The translations under genes were made by a program, and so were the position numbers. Under the pieces are notes generated by a model. It was given only the letters and a program-made list of their open reading frames with translations, did no database searches and was not told where the DNA came from. DNA of 64,000 nt from Streptomyces tanashiensis (GTDB lineage: Bacteria > Actinomycetota > Actinomycetes > Streptomycetales > Streptomycetaceae), in assembly GCF_014648895.1 (NCBI RefSeq), contig NZ_BMRZ01000008.1, positions 186,001-250,000 of the forward strand, read 5' to 3'. Positions 1 to 8,628 of this stretch are shown in pieces; the stretch's first letter is position 1, and every line of letters begins with the position of its first letter.

Positions 1-2
1 CC

Positions 3-575
3 GGGACCCGTCTGGACGTCCTGCTCCAGCGGGAGGTCCTCGGCCCGCTCCGCCTGCGCGAGACCCGGAACGGCTTCACCCCCGACATCCCCGAGCCCGT
101 CCTGCACGCCTTCACCTCGGACCGGGGGACGTACGAGGAGTCCAGCTTCTGGAACCCCTCGTGGACCACCGCCCCCGGCGCCGTGGAGACCACCGACATC
201 TGCGACCTGGCGAGCTCGGCCGCCGGCATCGGTTCGGGCCGGCTGCTCTCCCCGGCCGCGTACCGGGAGCTGCTGAACCCGGGGACCGTCGGCCTGGGCC
301 ACGCCACCGCGAGGTGCCCGGCGACGGTCTGCATCGCGCAGACCGAGGCCACCCACTACGGCATGGGCCTGCTCGTGCTGGGCGACTGGGTGTCCCAGCA
401 CCCGTTGTTCTTCGGGTACTCGGCGTCGCAGGCGTACCTGCCGTCGGAGCGCCTGTCCATCGCCGTCTCGACCACCAACGGCCCGGACGCCGCGGACGGC
501 CACACGGCGCACGTGATCACCCAGCGCATCGCCGCCGCCCTGGCCCCGGGCCACCCCATCCCCGACTTCGGCTGA
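3..575 (+). CDS. Serine hydrolase (beta-lactamase/DD-peptidase family), C-terminal part
   Basis: The frame is open from the window edge to a TGA at 573-575, giving about 190 residues of the C-terminal half; the start lies upstream of the window. The reading EVLGPLRLRETR followed by a loop and the late motif THYGMGLLVLGDW is typical of class C beta-lactamase-like serine hydrolases and D-alanyl-D-alanine carboxypeptidases, which act outside the cytoplasm on peptidoglycan-like or ester substrates. The SxxK nucleophile motif would be in the missing part, so catalytic competence cannot be judged. The next gene converges on it 21 bp away. Confidence 0.75.
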   Translation, partial: GTRLDVLLQREVLGPLRLRETRNGFTPDIPEPVLHAFTSDRGTYEESSFWNPSWTTAPGAVETTDICDLASSAAGIGSGRLLSPAAYRELLNPGTVGLGHATARCPATVCIAQTEATHYGMGLLVLGDWVSQHPLFFGYSASQAYLPSERLSIAVSTTNGPDAADGHTAHVITQRIAAALAPGHPIPDFG

Positions 576-596
576 GCCCGGACGTCGGGGTCCGCG

Positions 597-1097
597 TCAG
601 ACCGCCGCCGGCTCCCCGTCCGGCGCGTGCCCGGCGGCCTCGGCGGCGGTGTGGGCGGACGCGAAGGTGAAGGCGCGGGGGGAGGGGCCGTGCGCCCGCA
701 GGTGCGCGAGCCGTTCCACGGCCTCACCGACGGTCGGCACGTGCCCGGCGGGGACCCACCAGAGCACCAGGTGCGCCTCGACGTGCCGGTGGAACCAGTC
801 ACGGCGCTTCCGCATGACCTCCAGGTGCCCGCTGCGGTAGGCGAAGTCCCACAGGGCCTCCTGGGTCTCCCACACCGACAGGTTGACGATGACGTCGTCG
901 CCCAGCGGGCGCAGGCCGGTGGCGTCGGCCTCCCCGTCCTCCACGAGCCGCCACACGAAGCCGGGGGCGGCGTCGGCGGCGTCGTTGACCGGATCGAGCA
1001 TCTCGACGAACGGCGCCACGCGCGGGTCGTCGAGGGGGAAGCGGAGCTTGGCGACGTTGAGCTGCGCGAGGTGCGAAGCGGGCGTGGGTGTGGTCAT
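597..1097 (-). CDS. DUF3291 domain-containing protein
   Basis: This 166-residue protein begins MTTPTPASHLAQLNVAKLR and has the DUF3291 pattern (HLAQLNVA...L.DPRVAPFVEMLDPVN, then NLSVWETQEALWDFAYRSGH and WWVPAGHVPTVGEAVERLAHL). The fold is that of dimeric alpha-beta barrel monooxygenase-like proteins, but no reaction is established for the family. It is the second gene of a minus-strand pair, 32 bp downstream of a SufR-like repressor, so the two are probably co-transcribed. Confidence 0.85.
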   Translation of the reverse strand: MTTPTPASHLAQLNVAKLRFPLDDPRVAPFVEMLDPVNDAADAAPGFVWRLVEDGEADATGLRPLGDDVIVNLSVWETQEALWDFAYRSGHLEVMRKRRDWFHRHVEAHLVLWWVPAGHVPTVGEAVERLAHLRAHGPSPRAFTFASAHTAAEAAGHAPDGEPAAV

Positions 1098-1129
1098 GGC
1101 CTCATCCCAGCACGGGTCGCTTTTCTATG

Positions 1130-1801
1130 TCAATCATCGTTGTTTTTAGAAGCCTCGACGATCACGCAGCACTCCCCCGGCCGGGCGTCCAGGCGCGCAC
1201 GGACGGGACCCTCCTCCCCCAGCAGCCCTTCCAGGAGGGCGAGGTTCATGCCGCAGACGAGCGGCGGGAAGCTCTCGGCGACGGCATGGAAGGGGCAGTT
1301 GCGCATCCGTACGACCGGACCGGCCCCCTCCTCGGCACCCTCCAGATACGGCTCGTAGCCCCGGGCCGCCAGCGTCTCCACGGCCTGGTCGAGGCCGCCG
1401 CAGGGCCCCGCCGAACCGCGCAGGGACTCGCCCCTGCGGCGCGCCGCCGCGCAGAGTCCCGCGTCGAGGCCGGCCAGCTCGGCGGCCTCGGCGAGCAGCT
1501 CGGCGGCGGTGCGGTAGTCGCGCGCGGGGAGCGACACCGAGCGCTCGCCCCGCGCCCGGGTGTACACCTTGGCGGGACGGCCGGCCCCGGGACCCGAGCG
1601 CCCGGAGAGCCGGCGGCTGCCGCTCTCGAGGAGTCCGGCGCCGGTCAGCTTGTCCAGATGGTGGGCGGCGAGCGTGCGCGCCACCCCGGTGGCCTCGGCG
1701 GCCTCGTTGCGGCCGACCTCGCGGCCTTGTGCCACCACATATTCGTACAGGCGGCGTCGTACAGGGTCCTGCAGCACCGCGATCGCGTCGATGTCCTCCA
1801 C
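1130..1801 (-). CDS. SufR/ArsR-like winged-helix repressor with C-terminal cysteines
   Basis: A 223-residue regulator. Residues about 5-70 form a winged helix (AVLQDPVRRRLYEYVVAQG, then GVARTLAAHHLDKLTGAGLL). The C-terminal part carries spaced cysteines (RMRNCPFHAVAE, LVCGMN, GECCVIV), the arrangement seen in SufR-type iron-sulfur or metal-sensing repressors. The inferred role is a redox or iron-responsive repressor. It precedes the DUF3291 gene on the same strand. No suf genes are visible nearby, so its target outside its own operon is unknown. Confidence 0.75.
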   Translation of the reverse strand: MEDIDAIAVLQDPVRRRLYEYVVAQGREVGRNEAAEATGVARTLAAHHLDKLTGAGLLESGSRRLSGRSGPGAGRPAKVYTRARGERSVSLPARDYRTAAELLAEAAELAGLDAGLCAAARRRGESLRGSAGPCGGLDQAVETLAARGYEPYLEGAEEGAGPVVRMRNCPFHAVAESFPPLVCGMNLALLEGLLGEEGPVRARLDARPGECCVIVEASKNNDD

Positions 1802-1936
1802 GCGCCCATTCTAGGAACAATGCCGATTGGCGATAGAAACGGGCGGCCCGTCCGGCAGCGGGCGTCACGCCCGACGGGGCCGGCTCCCGCGCACCCGGGT
1901 GTTACGTTCGCCCCTTCGGACGACCGGGAGCGTGTG

Positions 1937-2596
1937 GTGACAGAAGCGACGGAGCCGGAGCCGGGAGCGAAGCCGCGCGTGCGGAGGGAGCCTCGGCAGG
2001 CGCGCAGCCGGGCACGGGTCGAGGCCATCCTCGGCGCGGCCGACCGGCTTCTCTCCCAGGAGGGGTACGAGGCGCTGACGATGCGGCGGATCGCCGAGGA
2101 CGCGGGCGTGCCGGTCGGCAGCATCTACCAGTTCTACCCGGACAAGGGCGCCGTGGTGGACGCGCTCGGCCGGCGATATCTGGAGGGTTTCGGAAGCGCC
2201 ATCGACGAGCTCGTCGAGCGGGCCGTCGAGGGCGAACTGACCGATCTGGTGGGCACGATGGTCGACGTCTACTCCGAGTTGTTCCGGTCCCAGCCGGGCG
2301 GCATGGCGCTGTGGGCGGGGCGGCATCTCAGCCCCGAGCTGGCCCGGGCCGACGAGGCGAGCAACGCGCTCATCGCCGAGGGCCTGCGGCGCATCGTGGA
2401 GCACCTGACGGGCGGGCCCGGCGGTGAGCCGGTGCGCCGGGCGACGCGGATGGTGGTGTGGGCCGCCAACGCCGTGCTGCACGAGGTGTTCAAGGGCGAC
2501 GGCGAGCCGGACCTGGAGACCGTGGACGAGCTCAAGCGGATGCTGGACTGCTACTGGGTGGACCTGCGCGGCCGGCTGGCCGCCGCCGAGGGGTGA
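1937..2596 (+). CDS. TetR family regulator of the adjacent beta-glucosidase operon
   Basis: About 219 residues. The frame stays open far upstream but resembles protein only from the twin GTG codons at 1934/1937. A GGGAG at 1926-1930 sits 6 bp before the second GTG, so 1937 is preferred. The helix-turn-helix reads ALTMRRIAEDAGVPVGSIYQFYPDKGAVVDAL, a typical TetR N-terminal domain, and the C-terminal half is a helical ligand domain. It lies directly upstream of a GH1 gene and an MFS gene, with a palindrome between, so it probably represses that module and responds to a glycoside. Confidence 0.85.
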   Translation: MTEATEPEPGAKPRVRREPRQARSRARVEAILGAADRLLSQEGYEALTMRRIAEDAGVPVGSIYQFYPDKGAVVDALGRRYLEGFGSAIDELVERAVEGELTDLVGTMVDVYSELFRSQPGGMALWAGRHLSPELARADEASNALIAEGLRRIVEHLTGGPGGEPVRRATRMVVWAANAVLHEVFKGDGEPDLETVDELKRMLDCYWVDLRGRLAAAEG

Positions 2597-2618
2597 ATCC
2601 GCCGGGTCCGGACCGTAG

Positions 2619-2640
2619 AACGTGAACGAGTGTTCATGTT
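2619..2640 (+). promoter_or_regulatory. Inverted-repeat operator between TetR gene and beta-glucosidase gene
   Basis: A 22-bp interrupted palindrome: TGAAC and GTTCA arms around a GAGT centre (2623-2636), with AAC and GTT outer triplets matching across one free base. It lies in the only gap of the tetR-GH1-MFS run and ends 46 bp before the GH1 start. This is the expected size and position for a TetR dimer site controlling the downstream genes. Confidence 0.6.
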
Positions 2641-2685
2641 ACGTTGCGGCCCACCTCGGACGGCGAGCAGCGAAGGCAGGTGCCC

Positions 2686-4062
2686 GTGACAACCAGCCCC
2701 ATCGATCCCACCGCACTCCCCCGGCCTCCCCGGCTCCCGGCCGGCTTCGTCTGGGGCGCCTCGACCGCCGCGTACCAGATCGAGGGCGCGGCGGACGAGG
2801 ACGGCAAGGGACCGTCGATCTGGGACACCTTCGTGCGGCGCCCCGGGGCCGTCCGGGACGGCCACACCGGCGACGTCGCCTGCGACCACTACCACCGGTT
2901 CGACGAGGACGTCGCGCTGATGCGTCGACTCGGGCTCGACGCGTACCGCTTCTCGGTCTCCTGGCCGCGCGTCCTGCCCACCGGTGCGGGCAAGGTCGAG
3001 CCGCGCGGCCTCGACTTCTACGACCGGCTGGTCGACGCGCTGCTCGGCGCCGGGATCGAGCCCACGCCCACCCTCTTCCACTGGGACCTGCCGCAGGCCC
3101 TGGAGGACGAGGGCGGGTGGCTGAACCGCGAGACCGCGCACCGGTTCGCCGAGTACGCGGCGGTGACGGCGGAGCGGCTCGGCGACCGGGTGAAGCGGTG
3201 GATCACCCTGAACGAGCCCTTCGTGCACATGTCCTTCGGCTACGCCTTCGGTGTCCACGCCCCCGGGCGCGCCCTGATGCTGGACGCGCTGCCCGTCGCA
3301 CACCACCAGCTGCTCGGCCACGGCCTCGCGACCGCGGCGCTGCGGGCCGCGGTTCCGGACGGTCAGGTGCTGATCGCCAACAACTGCTCGCCCGTGCGCC
3401 TGCGCCCGGACGCCCGGTCGGAGGAGGACGCGGCGGCGGCCTCGGCCTACGACGCCCTGCACAACCGCCTCTTCAACGACCCGGTCCTCCTCGGGAGTTA
3501 CCCCGACCTCTCGGCGTACGGCATGTCCGACCCGAGCTGGGGAGGCGTGGTGCGCGACGGCGATCTCGACGTCATCGCCGCGCCGCTGGACGGGCTCGGC
3601 CTCAACTACTACAACCCGACCTGGGTCACGGCCCCCGCCGATCCGGCCGCGGGGCTGCCCTTCGATCTGACCGAACCTCAGGAGGCGTACCGGCGCACCT
3701 CGTTCGACTGGCCGGTCGTCCCCGACGGGCTCACGGAGCTGCTCACCGGCCTCAAGGACCGCTACGGCGACGCCCTGCCCCCGGTGTGGATCACGGAGAG
3801 CGGCTGCTCGCAGCCCGCCGGGCCGGACGACCGGGAGCGCATCGACTACCTCGCCGGACACATCGCCGCGGTCGCGGACGCCGTCACCCGGGGCGTGGAC
3901 GTGCGCGGCTACTTCACCTGGTCGCTGCTCGACAACTTCGAGTGGGCCGAGGGCTTCCACCAGCGCTTCGGCCTCGTCGAGGTCGACTTCGCCACCCGAC
4001 GCCGCACCCCCCGGGCGAGCTTCGCGTGGTACCGCGACCTGATCGCCTCCCAGCAGCCCTGA
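2686..4062 (+). CDS. GH1 family beta-glucosidase
   Basis: A cytoplasmic glycoside hydrolase of family 1, about 458 residues from GTG 2686. That start is chosen because an AAGGCAGG sits 6 bp upstream and the family's FVWGASTAAYQIEGA begins some 20 residues in. The acid/base motif is WITLNEPF (Glu about 177) and the nucleophile motif is WITESG (Glu about 371); both are intact. The family hydrolyses cellobiose and other beta-glucosides. No signal peptide is present, so the substrate must be imported, which fits the MFS gene starting 14 bp downstream. Confidence 0.93.
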   Translation: MTTSPIDPTALPRPPRLPAGFVWGASTAAYQIEGAADEDGKGPSIWDTFVRRPGAVRDGHTGDVACDHYHRFDEDVALMRRLGLDAYRFSVSWPRVLPTGAGKVEPRGLDFYDRLVDALLGAGIEPTPTLFHWDLPQALEDEGGWLNRETAHRFAEYAAVTAERLGDRVKRWITLNEPFVHMSFGYAFGVHAPGRALMLDALPVAHHQLLGHGLATAALRAAVPDGQVLIANNCSPVRLRPDARSEEDAAAASAYDALHNRLFNDPVLLGSYPDLSAYGMSDPSWGGVVRDGDLDVIAAPLDGLGLNYYNPTWVTAPADPAAGLPFDLTEPQEAYRRTSFDWPVVPDGLTELLTGLKDRYGDALPPVWITESGCSQPAGPDDRERIDYLAGHIAAVADAVTRGVDVRGYFTWSLLDNFEWAEGFHQRFGLVEVDFATRRRTPRASFAWYRDLIASQQP

Positions 4063-4076
4063 GCGACGGAGTCATC

Positions 4077-5351
4077 ATGGCCCACGCCCCCGCGGAGGAC
4101 GCGGCGGCCGCGGCGGACGGCGCCGCCGTCCTCGCCGAGCCCACCGTCCCGGTCAAGGCCGGGTGGACCGCGAGCCTCTCGCTGGCCACCCTCGCCGTCT
4201 TCATGGCCTTCATGACGCCGATTCAGATCCTGCTGCCGCTCCAGCTGGAGCACATCGACCCGCAGGACAAGAACACGGCCCTGTCGCTCGTCACCGGCCT
4301 CGGCGCACTCGTCGCGGTCCTCGCCAATCCGCTCGCGGGTGCGTGGTCGGACCGGACCACGAGCCGGTTCGGCCGACGCCGGCCCTGGATCCTCGGCGGC
4401 GCCCTCGCCGGGGCGGCGGGCCTCGCGTTCACCGCGTCCCAGCACACCGTGGCGGGAGTCGCCGTCGGCTGGTGCCTCGCGCAGGCGGGGCTCAACGCGA
4501 TGCTGGCCGGTGTCACCACCCCGATCGCCGACCGCGTGCCGCTCACCCAGCGCGCGGTGGTCTCCGGCTGGACAGGCCTCATGCAGTCCATCGGCCTGGT
4601 CCTCGGGGCGCTGATCACCACCCTCCTGGTCACCGGCGTCCGGTCCGGCTACGTCACGCTCGCCGTGCTCACCGTCGTCCTCGCCCTCCCCTTCGTCCTG
4701 CGCCAGACCGAGCCGGCCCTGCCCCGGGCGCTGCGCCCCGCCTTCGACGCCCGCGCCTTCGCCCGCTCGTTCTGGGTGAGTCCCCGGCGGCACCCCGACT
4801 TCGGCTGGGCCTGGCTCACCCGGTTCCTGATCAACCTCGGCAACGCCCTCGGCACCCTCTACCTGTTCTACTTCCTCGCCGACGCCGTCCACTACGGCGA
4901 TCCCGGCACCGGCGTGCTGATCCTGACGGTGGTCTACACCCTCTGCGCCGCGCTCACGGCGATCCCGGTGGGGGTGCTGTCCGACCGCTCCGGACGCCGC
5001 AAGGGGTACGTCGTCCTCTGCTCGGTGGTGATGGGCGCCGCCGCGCTGCTGCTCGCGCTGCTCCACACCTGGCCGTCCGCCCTCGCCGCCGCGGCGGTCC
5101 TCGGCGCGGGCTACGGCGTCTACCTCGCCGTCGACCAGGCCCTGGTCACCCAGGTCCTGCCCGAGGCGGCCGACCGGGCCAAGGACCTCGGCGTCATCAA
5201 CATCGCGAACTCCGGCCCCCAGGTCCTCGCCCCCGCCCTCGCCTCTCCGGTCATCGCCCACCTCGGCGGGTACACCGGCCTGTACGCCACCGCGGCCCTG
5301 GTCATCCTCGCCGGCGGTCTGCTCGTCCATCGCATCCGAGGTGTGGCCTGA
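4077..5351 (+). CDS. MFS transporter, probable (oligo)saccharide importer
   Basis: A 424-residue membrane protein with about 12 hydrophobic segments. The loop WSDRTTSRFGRRRPW between segments 2 and 3 is the MFS motif A in the form found in sucrose/glycoside transporters. ATG 4077 follows the beta-glucosidase stop by 14 bp, so the two are probably one transcript. Together with the TetR gene they form an uptake-and-hydrolysis module for a beta-glucoside. The substrate itself is inferred from context only. Confidence 0.85.
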   Translation: MAHAPAEDAAAAADGAAVLAEPTVPVKAGWTASLSLATLAVFMAFMTPIQILLPLQLEHIDPQDKNTALSLVTGLGALVAVLANPLAGAWSDRTTSRFGRRRPWILGGALAGAAGLAFTASQHTVAGVAVGWCLAQAGLNAMLAGVTTPIADRVPLTQRAVVSGWTGLMQSIGLVLGALITTLLVTGVRSGYVTLAVLTVVLALPFVLRQTEPALPRALRPAFDARAFARSFWVSPRRHPDFGWAWLTRFLINLGNALGTLYLFYFLADAVHYGDPGTGVLILTVVYTLCAALTAIPVGVLSDRSGRRKGYVVLCSVVMGAAALLLALLHTWPSALAAAAVLGAGYGVYLAVDQALVTQVLPEAADRAKDLGVINIANSGPQVLAPALASPVIAHLGGYTGLYATAALVILAGGLLVHRIRGVA

Positions 5352-5424
5352 CCATCCGGGGTGCGACCCGGCCGTCCTCGGTGCCGCCCGGCGCGGACGC
5401 CCGGCACGGGAGGCGTCCCACTGA

Positions 5425-5441
5425 CTGAAATTGTTCATTCA
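5425..5441 (+). promoter_or_regulatory. Inverted repeat upstream of the NCS1 permease gene
   Basis: CTGAA and TTCAG arms (5425-5429, 5437-5441) flank a short AT-rich centre in the leader about 110 bp before the permease start. It could be an operator or promoter element; the factor is unknown. Confidence 0.3.
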
Positions 5442-5551
5442 GAGTCTTGATCCCTGTTGGCCCCTATGCGAGATTCGGCGCACCGCAGCGCGGGCAGACG
5501 GCTGCGGTTCGTCCGGATACACAGGAATCGCTGCGGGGAGAGGTCTCCAAC

Positions 5552-6997
5552 ATGCCGGTCCAGCACACCCCCGGGGAACGACTCGCGATGGAGAGGCGCA
5601 CCATCGAGGTCATTCCCGACGCCGAGCGGCACGGCACGCCGCGCAGTCAGTTCACGCTCTGGTTCGGCGCCAACATGCAGATCACCGCGATCGTCGACGG
5701 CGCGCTGTCCGTCGTCTTCGGCGCCGACGCGCTCTGGGCGATACCGGCCCTGCTGATCGGCAACGTCCTCGGCGGCATCGTAATGGCGCTGCACTCCGCG
5801 CAGGGCCCGCGGCTCGGCGTACCGCAGATGATCTCCAGCCGCGCGCAGTTCGGCGTCCACGGTGCGGTCCTGCCGCTGCTGCTCGTGATCCTCATGTACC
5901 TCGGCTTCGCCGCGACCGGCAGCGTGCTGGCCGGCCAGGCGCTGTCCGAGATGCTGCACATCGACGACGCGCGGGTCGGCATCCTCGTCTTCGGCGTACT
6001 GACCGCCGTGGTCGCCGTCACCGGCTACCGGCTCATCCACGCCGCCGGCCGCGTCGCCACCGTCGTCGGCGTGCTCGGCCTCGGCTATCTGCTGGTACGG
6101 GTGTTCACCCAGTACGACGTCGGCGCCCACGTCGGGAACAAGGGATTCGAGACGGCGACCTTCCTGCTCGCCGTGGGACTCGGCGCCGGATGGCAGCTGA
6201 CCTTCGGCCCGTACGTCGCCGACTACTCGCGCTACCTGCCCCGCGACACCAGCACCCGCGCGACGTTCTGGTCCACGTTCGCCGGTTCCGTCATCGGCTC
6301 CCAGTGGGCCATGACCCTCGGGGCGCTCACGGCGGCCGTGGCGGGCAAGGCCTTCCTCACCGACCAGGTGGGCTTCCTCGGCGACCTGGCCGGACCCGCG
6401 GCCCTCGCCTTCCTCATCTACCTGGTGATCGTGGTCGGCAAGCTGACCGTCAACTGCCTCAACGCGTACGGCGGCTTCATGTCCATCCTGACGACCGTCA
6501 CCGCCTTCGACGGCCGCTCACGGATCTCGGCCACCGCCCGCGCCGCCTACATCGTCGGCTTCACCGCGGTGTCGATCGGCATCGCGCTCGCCGCGAGCGC
6601 CGACTTCCTGAACAACTTCAAGAACTTCGTGCTCCTGATCCTGATGGTGTTCACCCCGTGGAGCGCGATCAACCTGGTCGACTACTACCTGGTCTCCCGC
6701 GAGCGGGTCGACATCCCCGCCCTGTACGACCCGGAGGGCCGCTACGGACGCTGGAACGTCACCGCGCTGACCTGTTACGTCGTGGGTGTCGCCGTACAGA
6801 TCCCGTTCCTGGCCACCAAGCTGTACACCGGAGCGATCACCGAGAAGCTCGACGGCGCCGACATCTCGTGGATCGTCGGCCTGCTGGTCACCGCGGCCCT
6901 GTACTGGCTGTGGGTGCGGCGCACCGCCGACCCGCCCGCCGAGACCGTCCACCCGGCGGCCGGCGACGACGACCGCACGGCGGCGACGGTCGGCTGA
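5552..6997 (+). CDS. NCS1 family nucleobase/cytosine permease
   Basis: A 481-residue protein from ATG 5552 with GGGGAGAGG about 8 bp upstream. It has about 12 membrane segments and the NCS1 features: an early FTLWFGANMQI, PQMISSRAQFG in the first third, and FTPWSAINLVDYY near segment 11. The family imports cytosine, purines, allantoin, hydantoins or thiamine-type compounds with a cation. No catabolic genes for such substrates lie next to it, so substrate choice is open. The next gene converges from the other strand 7 bp away. Confidence 0.9.
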   Translation: MPVQHTPGERLAMERRTIEVIPDAERHGTPRSQFTLWFGANMQITAIVDGALSVVFGADALWAIPALLIGNVLGGIVMALHSAQGPRLGVPQMISSRAQFGVHGAVLPLLLVILMYLGFAATGSVLAGQALSEMLHIDDARVGILVFGVLTAVVAVTGYRLIHAAGRVATVVGVLGLGYLLVRVFTQYDVGAHVGNKGFETATFLLAVGLGAGWQLTFGPYVADYSRYLPRDTSTRATFWSTFAGSVIGSQWAMTLGALTAAVAGKAFLTDQVGFLGDLAGPAALAFLIYLVIVVGKLTVNCLNAYGGFMSILTTVTAFDGRSRISATARAAYIVGFTAVSIGIALAASADFLNNFKNFVLLILMVFTPWSAINLVDYYLVSRERVDIPALYDPEGRYGRWNVTALTCYVVGVAVQIPFLATKLYTGAITEKLDGADISWIVGLLVTAALYWLWVRRTADPPAETVHPAAGDDDRTAATVG

Positions 6998-7004
6998 TCC
7001 GTAC

Positions 7005-7571
7005 TCAGCTCACGGGCGGGACATCCGCCCACAGGGCGACGGCGTCGGGCGAGAGCGGTGCGAACGCTCCGCCCGGCGCCTCGTCACCCTCGTCCCACCA
7101 CAGGCCCTGTCCGGCGGCCAGGGGGCTCTGCCCGGTCCCGGCCCGCCAGCGGCCGTCCAGGACGTAGAACACCCCGGCGTGGCCGCCGGGCGGCACGACG
7201 GGCCCGGTCACCCGGGCCACCCGGGCCGCCCGGCGGCCACGCCGCACCATGATGTTGAACGCCCGGCAGGCCCCGCCCCGCAGCTCGGCGGCGAGCTCCA
7301 GGTCGCCGGGGAACGCGAGGGGCTCCCCCGCGCGCGCCGTCCGGTCGAACAGCCCGGGGGCGCTCAGCCGCACACCGTCGCCCGCCACGAGGGTGAACGT
7401 CCGGTCGACCCCGGGGAACGCCGAGAACGGCCCGTCCCGGTCGATGTCGGCGACGCTCGCCCGCCACTCGAACTCCTCGCCGCCCACCGGCCACGAGACG
7501 ATCTCCCTGGTGGCGCCCCCGCCGTTCCGCCACCGGCCCGCCACCAGGCTCTCGACGTCGAACTGGTGCAT
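7005..7571 (-). CDS. HutD/Ves family protein
   Basis: A cupin-fold protein of about 188 residues. The start MHQFDVESLVAGRWRNGGG (ATG at 7571) has a GGAG upstream. WRNGGGATREI, then WRASVADIDRDGPFSAFPGVDRTFTLV, are the HutD/Ves signature. HutD is linked to histidine utilisation in proteobacteria but has no proven catalytic role. No hut genes are next to it here. Confidence 0.85.
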   Translation of the reverse strand: MHQFDVESLVAGRWRNGGGATREIVSWPVGGEEFEWRASVADIDRDGPFSAFPGVDRTFTLVAGDGVRLSAPGLFDRTARAGEPLAFPGDLELAAELRGGACRAFNIMVRRGRRAARVARVTGPVVPPGGHAGVFYVLDGRWRAGTGQSPLAAGQGLWWDEGDEAPGGAFAPLSPDAVALWADVPPVS

Positions 7572-7890
7572 GCGGGCTCCCGTGCTGCGTGCGGTACGGC
7601 CGCGGATCACCCCCGACGGCGCATTCGAGGCCCCAGTGTGGCACGCCTGCGCACCTGCCGGACCGTCACCTTCCGCACGGTCGCGGTCACCCTCAGGAGT
7701 GATACATCGGGCGGTCGACGCGGCCACGAGGACGTGGGCAGAGGCGCGATACGGGGCCCGTTCGCACTGAGCCCGTATGCACCATCCCAAGTGGCAGGCG
7801 CTTCGGAGGCAGCTGACGGTGAGCCATGTCGCCGCGTATGAAGAGCCGACAGTGGGTCAGCTGACGCGGCGTACGGAAGGAAGTTCAGCG
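7572..7890. other. 319-bp gap between divergent genes
   Basis: No convincing coding frame. It holds the divergent leaders of the HutD-like gene and the surface-protein gene. A 7-bp inverted repeat (ATACGGG at 7749-7755, CCCGTAT at 7772-7778) may be regulatory. Confidence 0.4.
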
Positions 7891-8517
7891 ATGCGCTCTG
7901 CCCGCATTCTCTTCGCCGCGGCCGCCACCGCCGGCACCCTGGCGCTCGCCGCACCCGGCGCCTACGCGATCACCGCAGGCGACTGGGACGGCTCCTCCCA
8001 GAGCCAGGAAAGCGACCACGACAAGGGCGACAAGCCCGAGAAGGAGCACGACAAGGGCGGCTGGGAGAAGGAGCACGACAAGCCGAAGGGCGGCATGCAC
8101 ACCGGCTCCGGCGCCCTCTCCCTCATCGGCGGCGACGAGTGGTCGAAGGAGCAGGACAAGGGTGACAAGGGCGACAAGCCCGAGAAGGACCACGACAAGG
8201 GCGGCTGGGAGAAGGAGCACGACAAGCCCAAGGGCGGCATGCACACCGGCTCCGGCGCCCTCTCCCTCGTGAACGCCGACGACTGGACCAAGGACACGGA
8301 GAAGGACAAGCAGAAGGACTGGAGCAAGGACACCGAGAAGGACAAGTCGAAGGAAGACGGCGGCTACAAGCCGGAGAAGCCGAAGGGCGGCGTCCACACG
8401 GGCGGAGGCGGCCTCGCGAGCAGCACCACGAACGTGACCGGCGCGGCCCTGGTCGCCGGTGGAGTCGCCGGGTTCGTCCTGTACCGCCGCAGGAAGGCCG
8501 CCGGCGCGGCTGCGTGA
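7891..8517 (+). CDS. Secreted repeat protein, likely substrate of the adjacent class F sortase
   Basis: A 208-residue protein from ATG 7891 with GGAAGGAAG upstream. It has an N-terminal signal peptide (MRSARILFAAAATAGTLALA, cleavage near AYA-ITAG), then a very charged Lys/Asp/Glu-rich body, then a C-terminal hydrophobic helix (VTGAALVAGGVAGFVLY) and a basic tail RRRKAAGAAA. That is the layout of a sortase-anchored protein, but no LPXTG is seen. KGGMHTGSGAL occurs twice and KGGVHTGGGGL once just before the helix. It is followed 111 bp later by a sortase gene. Confidence 0.8.
   Translation: MRSARILFAAAATAGTLALAAPGAYAITAGDWDGSSQSQESDHDKGDKPEKEHDKGGWEKEHDKPKGGMHTGSGALSLIGGDEWSKEQDKGDKGDKPEKDHDKGGWEKEHDKPKGGMHTGSGALSLVNADDWTKDTEKDKQKDWSKDTEKDKSKEDGGYKPEKPKGGVHTGGGGLASSTTNVTGAALVAGGVAGFVLYRRRKAAGAAA
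8038..8268 (+). repeat. 87-nt direct repeat inside the surface-protein gene
   Basis: Positions 8038-8124 and 8182-8268 are almost identical (3 mismatches by eye) and in frame. Each encodes the EKEHDKGGWEKEHDKPKGG segment plus the HTGSGAL motif. Expansion or contraction by recombination would change protein length in units of this block. Confidence 0.9.
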
Positions 8518-8628
8518 GAAGAGCGGACGCAGGGGCCGCCTCCCGGACGGCGGCCCCCGCGTCCGGCCTCCCGCACCTCCGTACCCCACCCATCCCGGAT
8601 CTTCCGCCCGAGTCCGAAGGAGCCCCTG

